A stretch of 64,000 nt of DNA from Stomoxys calcitrans (Eukaryota > Arthropoda > Insecta > Diptera > Muscidae): contig NC_081553.1 in NCBI RefSeq assembly GCF_963082655.1, positions 227,029,327 to 227,093,326 of the forward strand, written 5' to 3'. The notes beneath the pieces were generated by a model that had not been told where the DNA came from, searched no databases, and worked only from the letters and a program-made list of their open reading frames with translations. Shown here piece by piece: positions 1 through 10,934 of the stretch (the first letter of the stretch is position 1; each line of letters begins with the position of its first letter). Both the position numbers and the translations under genes were made by a program.

Positions 1-1560
1 CAAAATCCATGGTAATGGGAGTCCAAGATTTGGTCCAGCAAAACTTGAAGCATTCTCAATTTTTGTAGCATAGTGTTATTGCCCTTAATGTAGCCGTTTG
101 TATGTGCAACTTTAGTTTGGGGAATTTGAGGAAACAAAGGAAATAAACTCGTATTCGAATCTTAACATTTGGACTAAAACTTTGAAAATACAAACTAAGA
201 TGGGTTGAGTTACTGCCTGGTCAGAGTTTTGGTTATTATTTAAATTTCTGGAAGAATTACTTGATTGACATGTGTTTAATTCAATTATAAGATTACTTTA
301 TTCTTCTTTTTTGTCCATTGTCATAGAACATAGAGCACGAAATGCTAAAGAAACTGATTTTTTCTGCAATTCTAGTGTAGGAAATTTGATATATAGCTTA
401 GGGACACAAATGTGGCTTTTTTAAACACTTTAAGAATCATGTACTTGTTACCCCGTCTGCCCATCATTAATGTTTGACTTAATGCATAACTCTCAATGGT
501 TTGAAAGGCATTTTATTGACGATTTCATAGCTCATTTGTTATGGGTTTCGTATTACTGTGCGTGCAGACAGAATTAAAGTGTCAAAACAATTTAAATGTC
601 TATGAAAGGGGGAAATGAATAGTTTAATTCTTTTTATATTCCCTTTAATGCCATGAGTGATGGGTAAATTAATTAAGATTTTAAGGCAAAAATGTGGTGT
701 AGATATTTCCTACATAAATATGAAAATTTAAAAAATTGCCTGGAAAACCCATGAAATCATTATGAAACTGAAAACTTAGTTTTTGTTTAACTTTATGATT
801 TTTAGTTCGCTTCAATAAGAGATTTTTTCAACATGTTTTAATTTGTCTCAAAAAAATTTTTGGTTCCAATTTACTGACCCTTGCCTGTGGAAATTTTCAA
901 ACTAAATCCTTTCCATGTTGAATTATCGCCTGCATCGTACGACGCATGCCACAAAAAACGTGCAAAGAACCCCCGCAATTGATATGACCAAATTAATTCC
1001 CTTGTACGTTTGTCTAGACTTGTGCTTGTGTCACTACACCATTTTAAAGTGTGCCTGCCTGCCTGACTGATTGCTTGCCTGCCTGCCAGCCAAGGCATTG
1101 CGTGAGTACTAATCAGCAAATTCCATTGCAAAATACAAATGTTATGGCTACCGTAAAATCTTTTATAGGGTTTTACCAACCAAAAAACATTACATCAATT
1201 GTTTGACGCCATACCATTAATGGTGGTACACTGTAAAAAATCAACAAGGAATTGCCATGGAGACGATTTTTTAAGAGATTTAATAAAGTTTATGGTGTCC
1301 GACAAATAAAGTATCAAAGTCCCTGACAAACTATTGCAAACTTATGCATCCTGGATCTTTTGAGACTCTTATGTTGAACTCAAAGCGTTGGTTTATGCGA
1401 GAAATGTCGAAAGGAGAAATGTCGATTCTGCAAGAAGATGAGAGGAATAAAAAGACTCCGAAAGTATATACTACCAGAAAATGGATGGTTTTGGTTCCGA
1501 CGCATGGTCCTTCAGAGACAGAAATAACATAACTAAGCTGATTTCTAGAAATTCGTATAC
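1..1560. other. AT-rich stretch, no gene recognised
   Basis: No convincing coding region is seen on either strand. The short open frames (for example 871-1179 minus and 1344-1532 plus) have no recognisable domain and no low-complexity or conserved pattern. A CCTG-type simple repeat lies at about 1051-1095. Confidence 0.5.
1051..1095. repeat. CCTG/CTGC imperfect microsatellite
   Basis: The sequence shows repeated GCCTGCCT units, broken by GACTGATTGC in the middle. It is read through by a short minus-strand frame that should not be taken as a gene. Confidence 0.7.
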
Positions 1561-1566
1561 AAATGC

Positions 1567-1878
1567 AAGTTTGCCCATGAACATTCCATTAAGCAACAAG
1601 GGCAAACTTCTCATATATCAATAAGTGCACTCCGATTCAAGTTTTTAAGCTCTATGATTAGGAACCTCCTTTTTATAGCCAAGTCGGTGCCGTTCGGCAT
1701 ACCACAGTGCGATACCTCTTTTGAGGATAAGTTTTTACGTGGCATAGTACCTCACAAATGTCGCCAGTATTAGTAGGGGATAACCACAGCTGAAAATTAT
1801 ATAATGGTCTCGTCAGGATTCGAACCCTGGCGTTCAGTGTCTTAGACGGATATGCTAACCTCTGCGCAACGGTGGCCA
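1567..1878 (-). mobile_element. tRNA-derived SINE (SINE-A), near full length
   Basis: Read on the minus strand, the 5' end (high coordinate) carries a tRNA-like RNA polymerase III promoter. A box A-like segment (GCGCAGAGGTTAGCAT) lies at about 1851-1872 and a box B (GGGTTCGAATCC) at 1817-1828. A non-tRNA body follows, with a stretch reading GACTTGGCTATAAAAAGGAG, and the 3' end is GTTCATGGGCAAACTTG. The same body recurs at about 11.4, 20.05 and 24.95 kb, and partly at 8.24 kb, so this is a dispersed SINE rather than a functional tRNA gene. The tRNA-like part lacks a matching acceptor stem. Confidence 0.85.
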
Positions 1879-2018
1879 AATTCGTATATAGCAAAGAAAA
1901 ACAGTTAACAGATACAGATATTGCGCTTAGGGTACTAAAAAAACCTTTTCCTCATCTGTTGGCGATGATACGAATAACCCAAGACCAATACCTGACGACG
2001 GCATAGAATATGTAAAAA

Positions 2019-2457
2019 CTGTTTAAAATTAGGTGTTGGTGTAGGTGTAGCAGTTAGATTAGGTCGGAAGAGGATGATACCAAAGCATCGTATTGATATC
2101 AGCTGAGGCATCTCTCTCCTTAGGCATCACTTTCGGATATGGGTGGCGTTTTTGGGGTAAGGGTAGGGTCCGCCTCCACCCGTTAGCTAAAAATTATATA
2201 GCCTATAATTCCTTCCAGACAAACGTACACAATCTATGAAAATTTTAAGAAAATCTTAAAAAATCATTTGAGTCCCATATTGAAATGAACGTCCAATATG
2301 TCTCTTTGGGGGAGTTTTGAGGTTGGGGCGGCCCAATGGGTATTTAGACTCAAATTTAAATAACGTACAAACTGTTTAATGTTAGGTGTAGCTGTAGCAG
2401 TTAGATTAGGTCGAAAGAGGATGATACCAAAACATCATCTTGATATCAGCTAAGGCC
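2019..2457 (+). repeat. Direct repeat pair enclosing a family-G fragment
   Basis: An ~88-bp block (from ACTGTTTAAAATTAGG to TATCAGCTGAGGC) at 2019-2110 recurs, diverged, at 2371-2457. The ~260 bp between them contain family-G wording (CATTTGAGTCCCATATTG, GGGTAGGGTCCGCC). This looks like a duplication around, or an insertion into, another dispersed repeat. Confidence 0.6.
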
Positions 2458-2506
2458 CTGTATCACCCATTGTGATTCCTGAATCTTCTCTCACCTTAGG
2501 CATCTA

Positions 2507-2741
2507 TGGTTGCCCAAAAAGTAATTGCGGATTTTTCATATAGTCGGCGTTGACAAATTTTTTCACAGCTTGTGACTCTGTAATTGCATTCTTTCTTCTG
2601 TCAGTTATCAGCTGTTACTTTTAGCTTGCTTTAGAAAAAAAGTGTAAAAAAAGTATATTTGATTAACGTTCATTGTAAGTTTAATTAAAAATGCATTTAC
2701 TTTCTTTTAAAAAATCCGCAATTACTTTTTGGGCAACCCAA
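2507..2741. mobile_element. Mariner-type MITE, 235 bp, with TA target duplication
   Basis: The ends are inverted copies of a ~30-bp TIR (core GGTTGCCCAAAAAGTAATTG). Both are flanked by TA (2505-2506 and 2742-2743). There is no transposase: the 235 bp hold only AT-rich filler. The TIR style (GGTTG...AAGTAATTGCGG) matches my recollection of mellifera-type mariner elements. Other copies lie at 43328-43564 and, truncated, at 46003-46147. Confidence 0.85.
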
Positions 2742-2743
2742 TA

Positions 2744-3530
2744 GTTTTACATCGAATTCCATCTCCTCTATTTTATGACAGTTCTCAAACACACTCTAAT
2801 ACCATTAAATTGTGAGCATTGGAACCTCTCGTTTGACTGGTCTTGACCCTCTAAGCTCCTGTGGTGCCTAAAAGGAAAAAAAAAGTGGGCCAAACGGGGA
2901 AAAAATATAAAATAAGCCCACAATTTTTTACTTGTCGATCGGAGGGTAAAAAATTATCTAGATTTTTGTCGAAAAGTGCATGGGCTTTCGGGAAAATGGC
3001 ATTGTTGGTCCATATCTTTTATACAGGTTGACCACTTTCCCCTTCTCCAACCTTCAAGGGGCTACAACTTTTAATCATCCGAACTAATTTGCATGAATAA
3101 TGCAAGGTGATGAATAATGCAAGAGTCAACAGATATTTTCGTTTGTAGTGCGATTTCCAAAATTCTTTTTTTTACTGGATAATGGTCAAAAATCCTGCAA
3201 TCTACTTAAATTACACAATATGGCCACTAGTTTCGGGCATATTCGATCTCCATAACATCTCAGCTCTTAACATTAACAAATTTCAAAGAGTTATCTCTAT
3301 CCGTTTTCAAATGGCATATTTTTTAATAGTTTCTTTTTCGATTCTATCCCGCTGTGCGACTACAAGGTGAGAGTCCTCTGTTTGTAGTCAACAGTTTTAT
3401 CCACATGATGAATAACGCAATGTAAAACGGAGTCAGCAGATATTCCCCTGATATCAGCATGCTGACATTATTCCGCTATGGTCCAACACTCAATCTTCTT
3501 CTGTCCAAGACCGTCACTGACCTTACCGTC
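2744..3530. other. No gene recognised
   Basis: Mixed AT-rich sequence. It contains two similar phrases (near 3100-3160 and 3395-3450) with AATAATGCAAGAGTCAACAG-like wording. Text around 3000-3360 is loosely similar to 35.5-35.7 kb, so it is probably an old dispersed repeat. Confidence 0.4.
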
Positions 3531-3531
3531 T

Positions 3532-4040
3532 GGGTTGTTATAGCCCTGATGGCCAGTTTACTGTGCGTGATGTTCATATTCGACGTTCACTTACACATAC
3601 CGTGATCGTTCGTATATCCGCCTGCTGGACCTTTTTGTGGTTAAGCAATCGGAAACAGATCTCAGTTTCTCGATCCCAAATGTACACCATGATTCCCGCT
3701 CTGTCCTCTTGCCTTGAGCTATTGGTCTGGCATGAACTTCTTGGTTAGCTCTAGCTTTGAGCTATTCCGTCTGTTCGTACGTCCAGGATGTTATAGCCCT
3801 AATAGTCAGTTTACGGTTCGTGATGTTCATATTCAAAGTCCACTTACACTTTCCGCAGTTTCCGTGATCGCTCGTATATCTGCCTGCTGGATTTTATTGT
3901 GGTTAGGCAATCAGAAATATATCTCAGTTTCTGGATCCTCAATGTAGACCATGATTCCGGCTTTGTCCTCTTGCTTTGAGCTATCGGTCTGACATGAACT
4001 CCTTGGTTAGATGTAGCTTTGGGTTATTCCGTCTGTTCAT
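3532..4040. repeat. Two-copy tandem duplication, unit ~253 bp
   Basis: The block starting TTATAGCCCTGATGGCCAGT at about 3538 is repeated starting TTATAGCCCTAATAGTCAGT at about 3791, with many substitutions and a small insertion. The short plus-strand frames in the two halves (3563-3748 and 3714-3947) resemble each other only because of the duplication. Confidence 0.8.
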
Positions 4041-4489
4041 CTGTCAATCCAAGAATGTGCCGCAAGCGTTTTCAATAAATTGAATGAATTTTTCCATTCA
4101 AGGTTACTTTTGGTGTTGAGGCTTCAAAGGTCGCTCAATAATAGGTAGTATTTTTTCTATATATACTCGTATTTGATGAAAATTTCTACAGAAATAGAAT
4201 TTTATTCATTGTCGCAATCGATAGAGCTTTAATAAAAACGAGAATGTTGCTAAGAAAGAAAAGTTTGTTTCTATGGAGAAACAATTTGAAGAAATAGATT
4301 GCCGGGATATAAATATCACACGACTGGTGGGTGGATCCATTTTAATGATTGGTAATATCAGACAAGATTCGGAACCGTCGTCCATCATATCCACCTGTCT
4401 GAGGGGCGTTAATTGAAGTACTTATCGATATGATCATTGGTACAACGACTATTGGAAATCGACGAGTACTTATCACCAAGAAGCCATTT

Positions 4490-5163
4490 GTAGTAAATAT
4501 AAGCTTCGTGCTATACTCTCAAATACTTTTTATATGAGCCCCATATTACCATAGTTGATAAATAAGACCTGTTACATTTGTGTCCTTTATTTTCGTTATT
4601 GGTCTATATGTCTATTTGACTTAAGCCCAAAATTTCCATGTTCAATAAATATGTACGGCTTGGAGGGCGTTTTGGGGCTGTGGCTGGTAGTCCGCCACTT
4701 TGCCCAAAAAATTGGTATTAAATTCGTTCTTTACTACCAATAACCTTTCATTTGAGGCCCATATTGATATTTTTAAGAAATAAATTCACAAATTCAGCAC
4801 TTGGCCCCGAATCTGTATTTCTTTTCTACTCTCAAATACCTTTCATTCGAGCCCCATATTGTCTTGATGGGTCATATAACCTATATGAGGTTATTTAAGC
4901 GCCACCTACATACCTAAACACTAATTATAATGTAATTTTTCTGATCTACTTCCAAATTGCTGTAATTTGTGTCCCATATAGCCATGGTCGGCTAATATGC
5001 CCATGGAGGGGGGGAGATTGGAGGTGGAAAAAACACCCATTACATTGACTTAATTTTTATTGCCATATTCGTAATCTACCCCCAAAAGCCATCCAGGTGA
5101 GACCCATATTGGCATGAACGTTCCGCCCCCTTACACAAATACAAATCGATTTTTATGTATAAG
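4490..5163 (+). mobile_element. Family-G element, tail end
   Basis: Several degenerate ~131-bp monomers with phrases such as CTCTCAAATACCTTTCATT and GAGCCCCATATTG are followed by the tail ATCGATTTTTATGTATAAGA. The head is not identified. The tail directly abuts the head of the next G copy at 5164. Confidence 0.65.
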
Positions 5164-5765
5164 ACTAGCAGAATCCGACCCGTTCCGCTGCGCCCTATAA
5201 TGCTGTGTTGGGGAGGAGTATTCTAAGTTTAGAAAGGTCTGCCTACTTCCAGTTAAAAATGTATTCCAATTTTCCTATGGATTTTTCCACCCTCAGATAC
5301 CTCTTTTTTAAACCCCACATTGCAATGGTCAATAAAATTTCTGTTTGGGAGTGTGGTGGATCCCCAGAGATATGGTACCAAAAGTGATATTCAATTTCGA
5401 GCTCAGCTCCCAAAGATCTTTCATTACCGACCATGTCCCACCATATGTCCGATTTGAGGGGTTTTTTTGGGGGTGGGGTAACCCACGAAACAATAAGTAC
5501 AGCAATTGGATACCAGATTCGTTTATACTCTCAAATACCTTTAATTTGATACCCATATTGCAGTGATTGGTCTAAAAATCCGTTTAGCAGATTTTGGGGT
5601 TGGCAGCCCGCCTAGGTACCCCACCGAAGATTTTGATAACAAATTTTTGTTTTTAGGTAACTGTAAGTATGCAAACAAAATTTCGCTTAAATCGTTCTAA
5701 CCATCTCCGAGATCTGGTGTTTTTGAAAATTAGGGTAAGGAGGATCAAAAAATACCGCAAACAAC
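5164..5765 (+). mobile_element. Family-G element with head
   Basis: It begins with the G head (ACTAGCAGAATCCGACCCG, then CCGCTGCGCC), runs through three or four G monomers and ends in the G sub-tail (CCATCTCCGAGATCTGG). It is cut by the HINE-I head at 5789. The overlapping short frames in both strands are by-products. Confidence 0.65.
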
Positions 5766-5788
5766 CGCGACGAAATTCCTATATTTTA

Positions 5789-6830
5789 TTATACCCTCAA
5801 CCATAGGATGGGGGTATACTAATTTCGTCATTCCATTTGTAATACCACGAAATATGCTTCTAACTCTCCATAAAGTATATATAATCTTGATCGTCATGAT
5901 GTTTTAAGTCGATCTAGCTATGTACGTCCGTCTGTCTGTCAAAAGCAAGTTAACTTTTGAAAGAGCAAAGCTAGGCACTAGAATTTTTTTTTATCAGTGT
6001 AGGTTGGATGGGATTGTAAATGGGTCATATGGGTCCATGTTTTGATATATCTGCCATATAAACTGATCTTGAATCTTGACTTCTTGAGCCTCTAGAGGGA
6101 GCAATTCTCATCCGATTTGACTAAAGTTGTGCACTCGGTGTTTTGGTATCACTTCCAACAACTGTGCCTGTATGGTTCAAATCGGTTTATAACCTGGTAT
6201 AGCCGATCTTGGGTCTTGACTTCTTCAGCTTTTAGAGGACGCAATTCTTATCCGATTTGGATTTAATTTTGCACGTAGTGTTTCGGAGCCACTTCCAACA
6301 ACTGTGCTTAGTATTGTTCAAATCGGTTAATAATCTGGTATAGCTGTCAGGTTATTAACCGCTGGAGGGTGCAATTCGCGTCCGATTTGACTAAAATTTT
6401 GCATGTGGTGTTTTGGTATAACTTCAAACAACTGATACAAATCGGTTCATAACCTGGTATAGCTGTCATATAAACCGATCTGGGGTCTTGACTTCTTCAG
6501 CTTTAAGATGGCGCATTTCTTATCCGATTTGGCTGTAATTTTGCACGTGGTGTTTTGGTATCACTTCCAGCAACTGTGCTAAGTATGGTTCAAATCGGTC
6601 TAAAACCTGGTGTAGCTGCCACATAAACCGATCTTGGGTCTTGACTTCTTGAGGTGTTTTGTTATGACTTTCAACAACAGTATTAAGTATGAATAACCTG
6701 ATATAGCTGTCATATTAACTGATCTGGGATCTTGACTTCTTGAGCCTCTAGAGAGCCCAATTCTCATCCGATTTGGCAGAAATTTTGAACAAGGCCTTCT
6801 CCCATGACCTTCATGTTGGCTTCTCCAAAT
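5789..6830 (+). mobile_element. HINE-I copy 1 (tail missing)
   Basis: The head TTATACCCTCAACCATAGGA is followed by the conserved head block (AAAGTATATATAATCTTGAT, then ATGTACGTCCGTCTGTCTGT). About five 153-bp monomers follow, with GGGTCTTGACTTCTT and AACCTGGTATAGCTG. The GC hairpin and tail found in complete copies are absent. By architecture this is a non-autonomous Helentron/DINE-1-like element; there is no protein. Confidence 0.75.
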
Positions 6831-6840
6831 TGTGCCATCA

Positions 6841-6877
6841 ACTGGCTGTTTTCTGAATATAATTGAAAACAGCCAGT
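6841..6877. repeat. Perfect 13-bp hairpin, 11-nt loop
   Basis: ACTGGCTGTTTTC (6841-6853) is exactly reverse-complemented by GAAAACAGCCAGT (6865-6877). It sits just past the truncated end of HINE-I copy 1. No poly-T tract or neighbouring gene suggests a transcription terminator. Confidence 0.8.
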
Positions 6878-7189
6878 AGATGGCGTTAATTTAATGTTTA
6901 TGCTACCCACTTGGAGTGGCTTAACGCCTATAACATTGGTCATCATGTGGTAGTTGTCTATAAGAGGCTATTTGACCGCCTATCAAATAGTCACCATTAA
7001 GACTTTTTTGAAATCAAATCTAATTGCCATATTAAACGATTTTCCGTGCTAAAGAACTAATTTGCCGGTCTATGGCGGGGTATGGCGGCCTACATTTATT
7101 TGTGTCCTCAAACTAAAGAAATCACACAGTGACCTATTAGGTCATCATGATTGATGGTGAGGTGGTCCGCTAGGTATATGAGCAGAATA

Positions 7190-7600
7190 AAGATGTCGGA
7201 TTCGCAGTCCACAACCTTTCATTTGAACCCCATATTGTCATGATTGGTGTATACAGCCGTTTGGTGGAGGGCGTCCATGGTGCGGTTGTGCGCCACACAC
7301 CATCTGCCACTTGAGCACAAAAATATCTAATACTTGATCCCCCATTATTTTAATGGGTTAAATACCCTTTTGGAGGCGATTTAATGTCATATGTCATTTA
7401 ATGTCATATTAGTATTCGGCACCCAAATACCATTCATTTGAGTCTCATATAGCTATGAACGAGTAATATTCCCCTTTAGGAAGCTCTTTGGGGGTGGTTG
7501 ACCTCCAATCACTTGGACCTCATTTTTTTATGTCATGTTCGTATTCTACTCCCGAAAACCTTTCTTTTGAGTCTTATATCAATATGTACGTTCACAAACA
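7190..7600 (+). mobile_element. Family-G fragment
   Basis: Degenerate G monomers in plus orientation (AACCTTTCATTTGAACCCCA, CATTTGAGTCTCATATAGC) without head or tail. It runs into the TA microsatellite. Confidence 0.55.

Positions 7601-7603
<3 letters not shown>

Positions 7604-7686
<83 letters not shown>
7604..7686. repeat. (TA)n microsatellite, ~83 bp
   Basis: An uninterrupted TA dinucleotide tract. It produces the tyrosine-isoleucine runs in open frames at 7488-7823 and 7498-7698, which are not genes. Confidence 0.95.
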
Positions 7687-7687
<1 letters not shown>

Positions 7688-7739
7688 TTCAATTGTAAAT
7701 AAAGGACATAATGTGTATGTATATATATATAAAGAAGAT

Positions 7740-8146
7740 TACGGGCAAGGGCTCATAGGGGCCAGATTTGTAAATTTCGCTATAAATCCTTTTCTCTACC
7801 GTAAAACGGAACGATTCCTTTGAATACTCACTCAAAGTTGTTCACAAAAAACCTTAAATACTTGTAACTCCTCATCTGCAGTTCGAAACAAGAAAATATC
7901 TTATCCCGTCATTATTCCTAGATTCGCAAAATAAAGTTGTGAAAATCGATCTGCCTACTTTTAGAGTCTTAAATTTTGACAGTACTTCTCATGGGTCCTC
8001 CATTTTTAAATTTTTTACATTTATTCTTTGTTTACGTTTTCTCCTTCTTGTGTCAATTTTCAATCGATACATTTTGTCATCCTCAATATTCATGGGCCTT
8101 TCCACTTTCTGGTTTCGAGAAGTGATGTAACCTTCCTTTATAGAAC
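7740..8146. other. No gene recognised; part duplicated at 9.12 kb
   Basis: AT-rich. The phrase around 7850-7905 (AAATACTTGTAACTCCTCAT, then CTGCAGTTCG) recurs at about 9127-9180, beyond the G element at 8147-8843. Confidence 0.5.
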
Positions 8147-8843
8147 ACTAGCTGAACCGGATCCGCTCCGCTGCACCTTCTTTAACTCTCTAATATCTTT
8201 TTAGGGTGGGGACACTTCGCCCTGAATTCGGATATCGAATTCGTGCCATTGTAGCCTATGACGCTGAACGCGTTCGAATTCTGGCGAGAACATCGAACAA
8301 AACTGTTTTTATCCCCTCTTAATGTTGGCGACATTTGAGAAGTACAATGCCATGCATGGTCATATAGTCATAATGGCGATTTTGAGGGGTGGCATGACCC
8401 ACTCTACTTCGATCTGATTTTGAATGCCAGATTAGAAATCTACTCCCGAATACCTTTCCTTTGAGCCCCATATTGAAATGAACGTCCAATATGTTCGTTT
8501 GGGGCACTTTTGGGGTTGCGGCGGCCCGATGGGTACTTAGACTCAAATTTTAATACCATATTCGTATTAAACTCTCCAATACCTTTCATTTGATACCTAT
8601 ATTGTCCTGATCGGTCCACTTTTGATTTTGGGTTTTGTTTTTGGCATAAGGGGGAGGGTCCGTCCCCCTTCCGATACCGGAAAATTATATAGCCTATGTT
8701 TCCTTTCAGACCAACCTACACAATCTGTGAAATTTTCAAGGTAATCGGTTCAGCCGTTTTTGAGTCTATTCGGAACAGAGAAACAAAGAAACAAACACAA
8801 AAACACTCATACAAACAAACACAAATTGAATTTTATATATAAG
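8147..8843 (+). mobile_element. Family-G element, complete ends, SINE inside
   Basis: Head ACTAGCTGAACCGGATCCGC at 8147. The tail has CGGTTCAGCCGTTTTTGAGT, then ACAAACAAAC-rich sequence, then ATTTTATATATAAGA at 8843. Between them is one or two G monomers and a SINE-A fragment at 8243-8360. This short copy gives the best view of both G ends. Confidence 0.7.
8243..8360 (+). mobile_element. SINE-A fragment
   Basis: It contains GACGCTGAACGCGTTCGAAT (tRNA-like part with a degraded box B), then TTATCCCCTCTTAATG and GGCGACATTTGAGAAGTAC, matching the SINE-A body. The 3' half is missing. It lies inside a G element. Confidence 0.7.
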
Positions 8844-10100
8844 ACACACAGTGTGTAAAGAAAGTGTATATCAATTGCGCCTTTTGGATGCCAGATGTCG
8901 TTAGTAAAAATGCACCCGTTTTTCAGTTACATGCAGTGATCAACAGGTGTCGTTAGTCAAAGGGACCCAATCTTTTTTTTGCGATTTTCCTAAGATTGGA
9001 TATTTACTTAATGTAAATTTAAAATAGGTTTAGTTAACATATTTCCTTTATAGAACTTTCAAATTAACCGATTTTAAGGCTTCATAAAGTTTTTTGAATA
9101 AGGCCGTTATGATTTTGTGGTTTATAAAAACTTAAAATACTTGTAACTCATCAACTGCAGTTCAGAACAAAAAACCTTTTTCTCGTCGACATTCCATTAA
9201 TTTTTTTTTTCTTGGAACTCTATCAAATACTTTTAGATTGTAGAGTGCTCCAACTACTAAATATTGTTTTCTTCTTGTTCTCATTTTTTTTTTTCGTGTA
9301 ACTTTTTACCTTCTCAAAATGATGTCCTGATTTGTTTGCAAAGTCGTCCCGTGTTGTCATGTTGCCACACGACACAGATTTTTTCAAGGATTATATGGTA
9401 TTTATGGACAGCCATGAGGTTAATCCAGGACGTTTTAGCGACATAAACACCAAAATGACAATTTGTGAATGCAACAAAACGGAAACGAAAAACGTTTCGA
9501 TTATAAAAATGACTAATGGAAGTAAAGAATGACAAACATGTCATCCCCAATACCCACAGAAAAGTCAGAAGGCTACATGTCATTGCAGTAAAGATGGTTT
9601 AGGAAGACAAGAAGGAGAAAAAGAAAGGAAGAAAATTCCATTCATTATTTTCTTATAACACTCGAGCTACAAAGACCATGAGTAAGGAATGGCATGGAAA
9701 GTCATAAAACCCAACCAACCTCCCTGTCACAGATATGCACCAGAGAGTGTGGGAGAGAGAGAGAGTTTAAGCCTTTTTCAATTCCTTGGCCCAGATAGTG
9801 GCAATTGCCAGCGATTTAGTTGAAGCATTTCGTCATTTGATGGCCGCTCCTTAGACATCTATCGGCAGCACTGCTGTGGTCTGCATGAGTGATTCTTGGT
9901 CCTTGGAGTGGTTTAATATTTTTTTGCTGCAGATTGGATTTTTTTTTTCTTTTTGGGAAAATAAAAAAAGCAAAGTCGTAAACTCGTAACTCATATAAAG
10001 TTTCGTAGAATCTGCAGTCTTTGGCGTAGTTTGCTTTTGTATGCAGTGACTTTTGAAATACGTTAACGCTTAAGTTTTTTTTTTCACAGCCTTCATTTAA
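8844..10100. other. No gene recognised
   Basis: AT-rich, with poly-T runs and a short GA repeat near 9750. Overlapping frames on both strands at 9264-9583 have no recognisable domain. The 9127-9180 segment duplicates 7850-7905. Confidence 0.45.
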
Positions 10101-10104
10101 GATT

Positions 10105-10582
10105 AGGGACCATTCTATTGAAAAATGGCTTATGAAGGGATGGAAATAGCAAAATGATTATTTCTTCAATTTCGAGGTGGCATAAACAGACACTGCGGAA
10201 CAGCGAAACAGTCGGTTGGACAGCGAAAATCCCATGGGGTGATCCGGATCGTAAGAGGACGAAGCAATTACTGAATGGAAGTAAGAAGGAAGTAAGTATT
10301 GCTTTGGTATCATAACGGGACACATAGGACTGCGAGCACCCTTATGCAATATCAATGCGGCAAGTGATAGCATGTGTAGAGCATGTGGGGAAGATGATGA
10401 GACTTTGGAGCATTTCCTATGTCATTGCTGGGCTTTCGCGGCTAAAAGACACCAGTACTTAAGTGGGGACACAATACTGGACAAGATATTGTACAACTTA
10501 TGGCAGTGGTATAGAAAACAATTAAGGATTTTTTAAGCAGCACGAAATTCCTAATTTTAAATTTTTAGCGACTTATTGATTT
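10105..10582 (+). pseudogene. I-like non-LTR retrotransposon, ORF2 C-terminus and 3' end
   Basis: Conceptual reading across frameshifts gives WTAKIPWGDPDRKRTKQLL, then SKKEVSIA. In another frame it gives TGHIGLRAPLCNI, then CRACGEDDETLEHFLCHC, ending YRKQLRIF and a stop at about 10536. The CxxC...HxxxxC cluster and its surroundings are typical of the C-terminal zinc-knuckle region that follows RNase H in I-type LINE ORF2. The 3' UTR (AGCACGAAATTCCTAA) is shared with the copies at 43.1 and 48.3 kb. Frameshifts and 5' truncation make it dead. Confidence 0.8.
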
Positions 10583-10649
10583 ACATGCTTCCATATGTCT
10601 GTCTGTCTGTCAATCTGTTTTAATCACACTAGATTAGGTTGGACTCACA

Positions 10650-10760
10650 TAGAAGATATTTATTCCATTATGATATCCCAGTAGCGAGGGACTAAAGCCT
10701 CCGGCGGAAATCGAACCCATGACCCCTGCACCAGCAATCCGAGTACGATACCAACACTCT
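10650..10760 (-). mobile_element. Second tRNA-derived SINE-like fragment (SINE-B)
   Basis: On the minus strand an A-box-like segment (TGGTATCGTACTCGG, 10739-10753) is followed by a B-box-like GGGTTCGATTTCC (10705-10717). The body then reads GCCGGAGGCTTTAGTCCC. The spacing is tRNA-like but no complete cloverleaf is apparent, and the body differs from SINE-A. Confidence 0.55.
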
Positions 10761-10934
10761 TTGTTTTGGTAATGCTTTGTTCATAAACAGATAAAGTTCT
10801 AAAATGAGCATCACCCAGTGTGTTTCTCTAGGTTGCAATGAAATTTGACAATAAGATGTAATAGACCCTACTACACATATGGCTCATACAGGACCTATTG
10901 CTGATATAATCCCCATCACAGTAGTCGTCGGCGA

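Noticed and set aside
1817..1872. Possible functional tRNA gene
   Set aside because: The A and B boxes are present but no matching acceptor stem, and the same unit with a long body is dispersed: a SINE.
7488..7823. 111-codon frame with long Tyr-Ile run
   Set aside because: It is the reading of a (TA)n microsatellite; the second frame 7498-7698 shows the same run.
9264..9583. Overlapping frames on both strands
   Set aside because: Similar lengths on both strands, no domain, and no coding-like composition.
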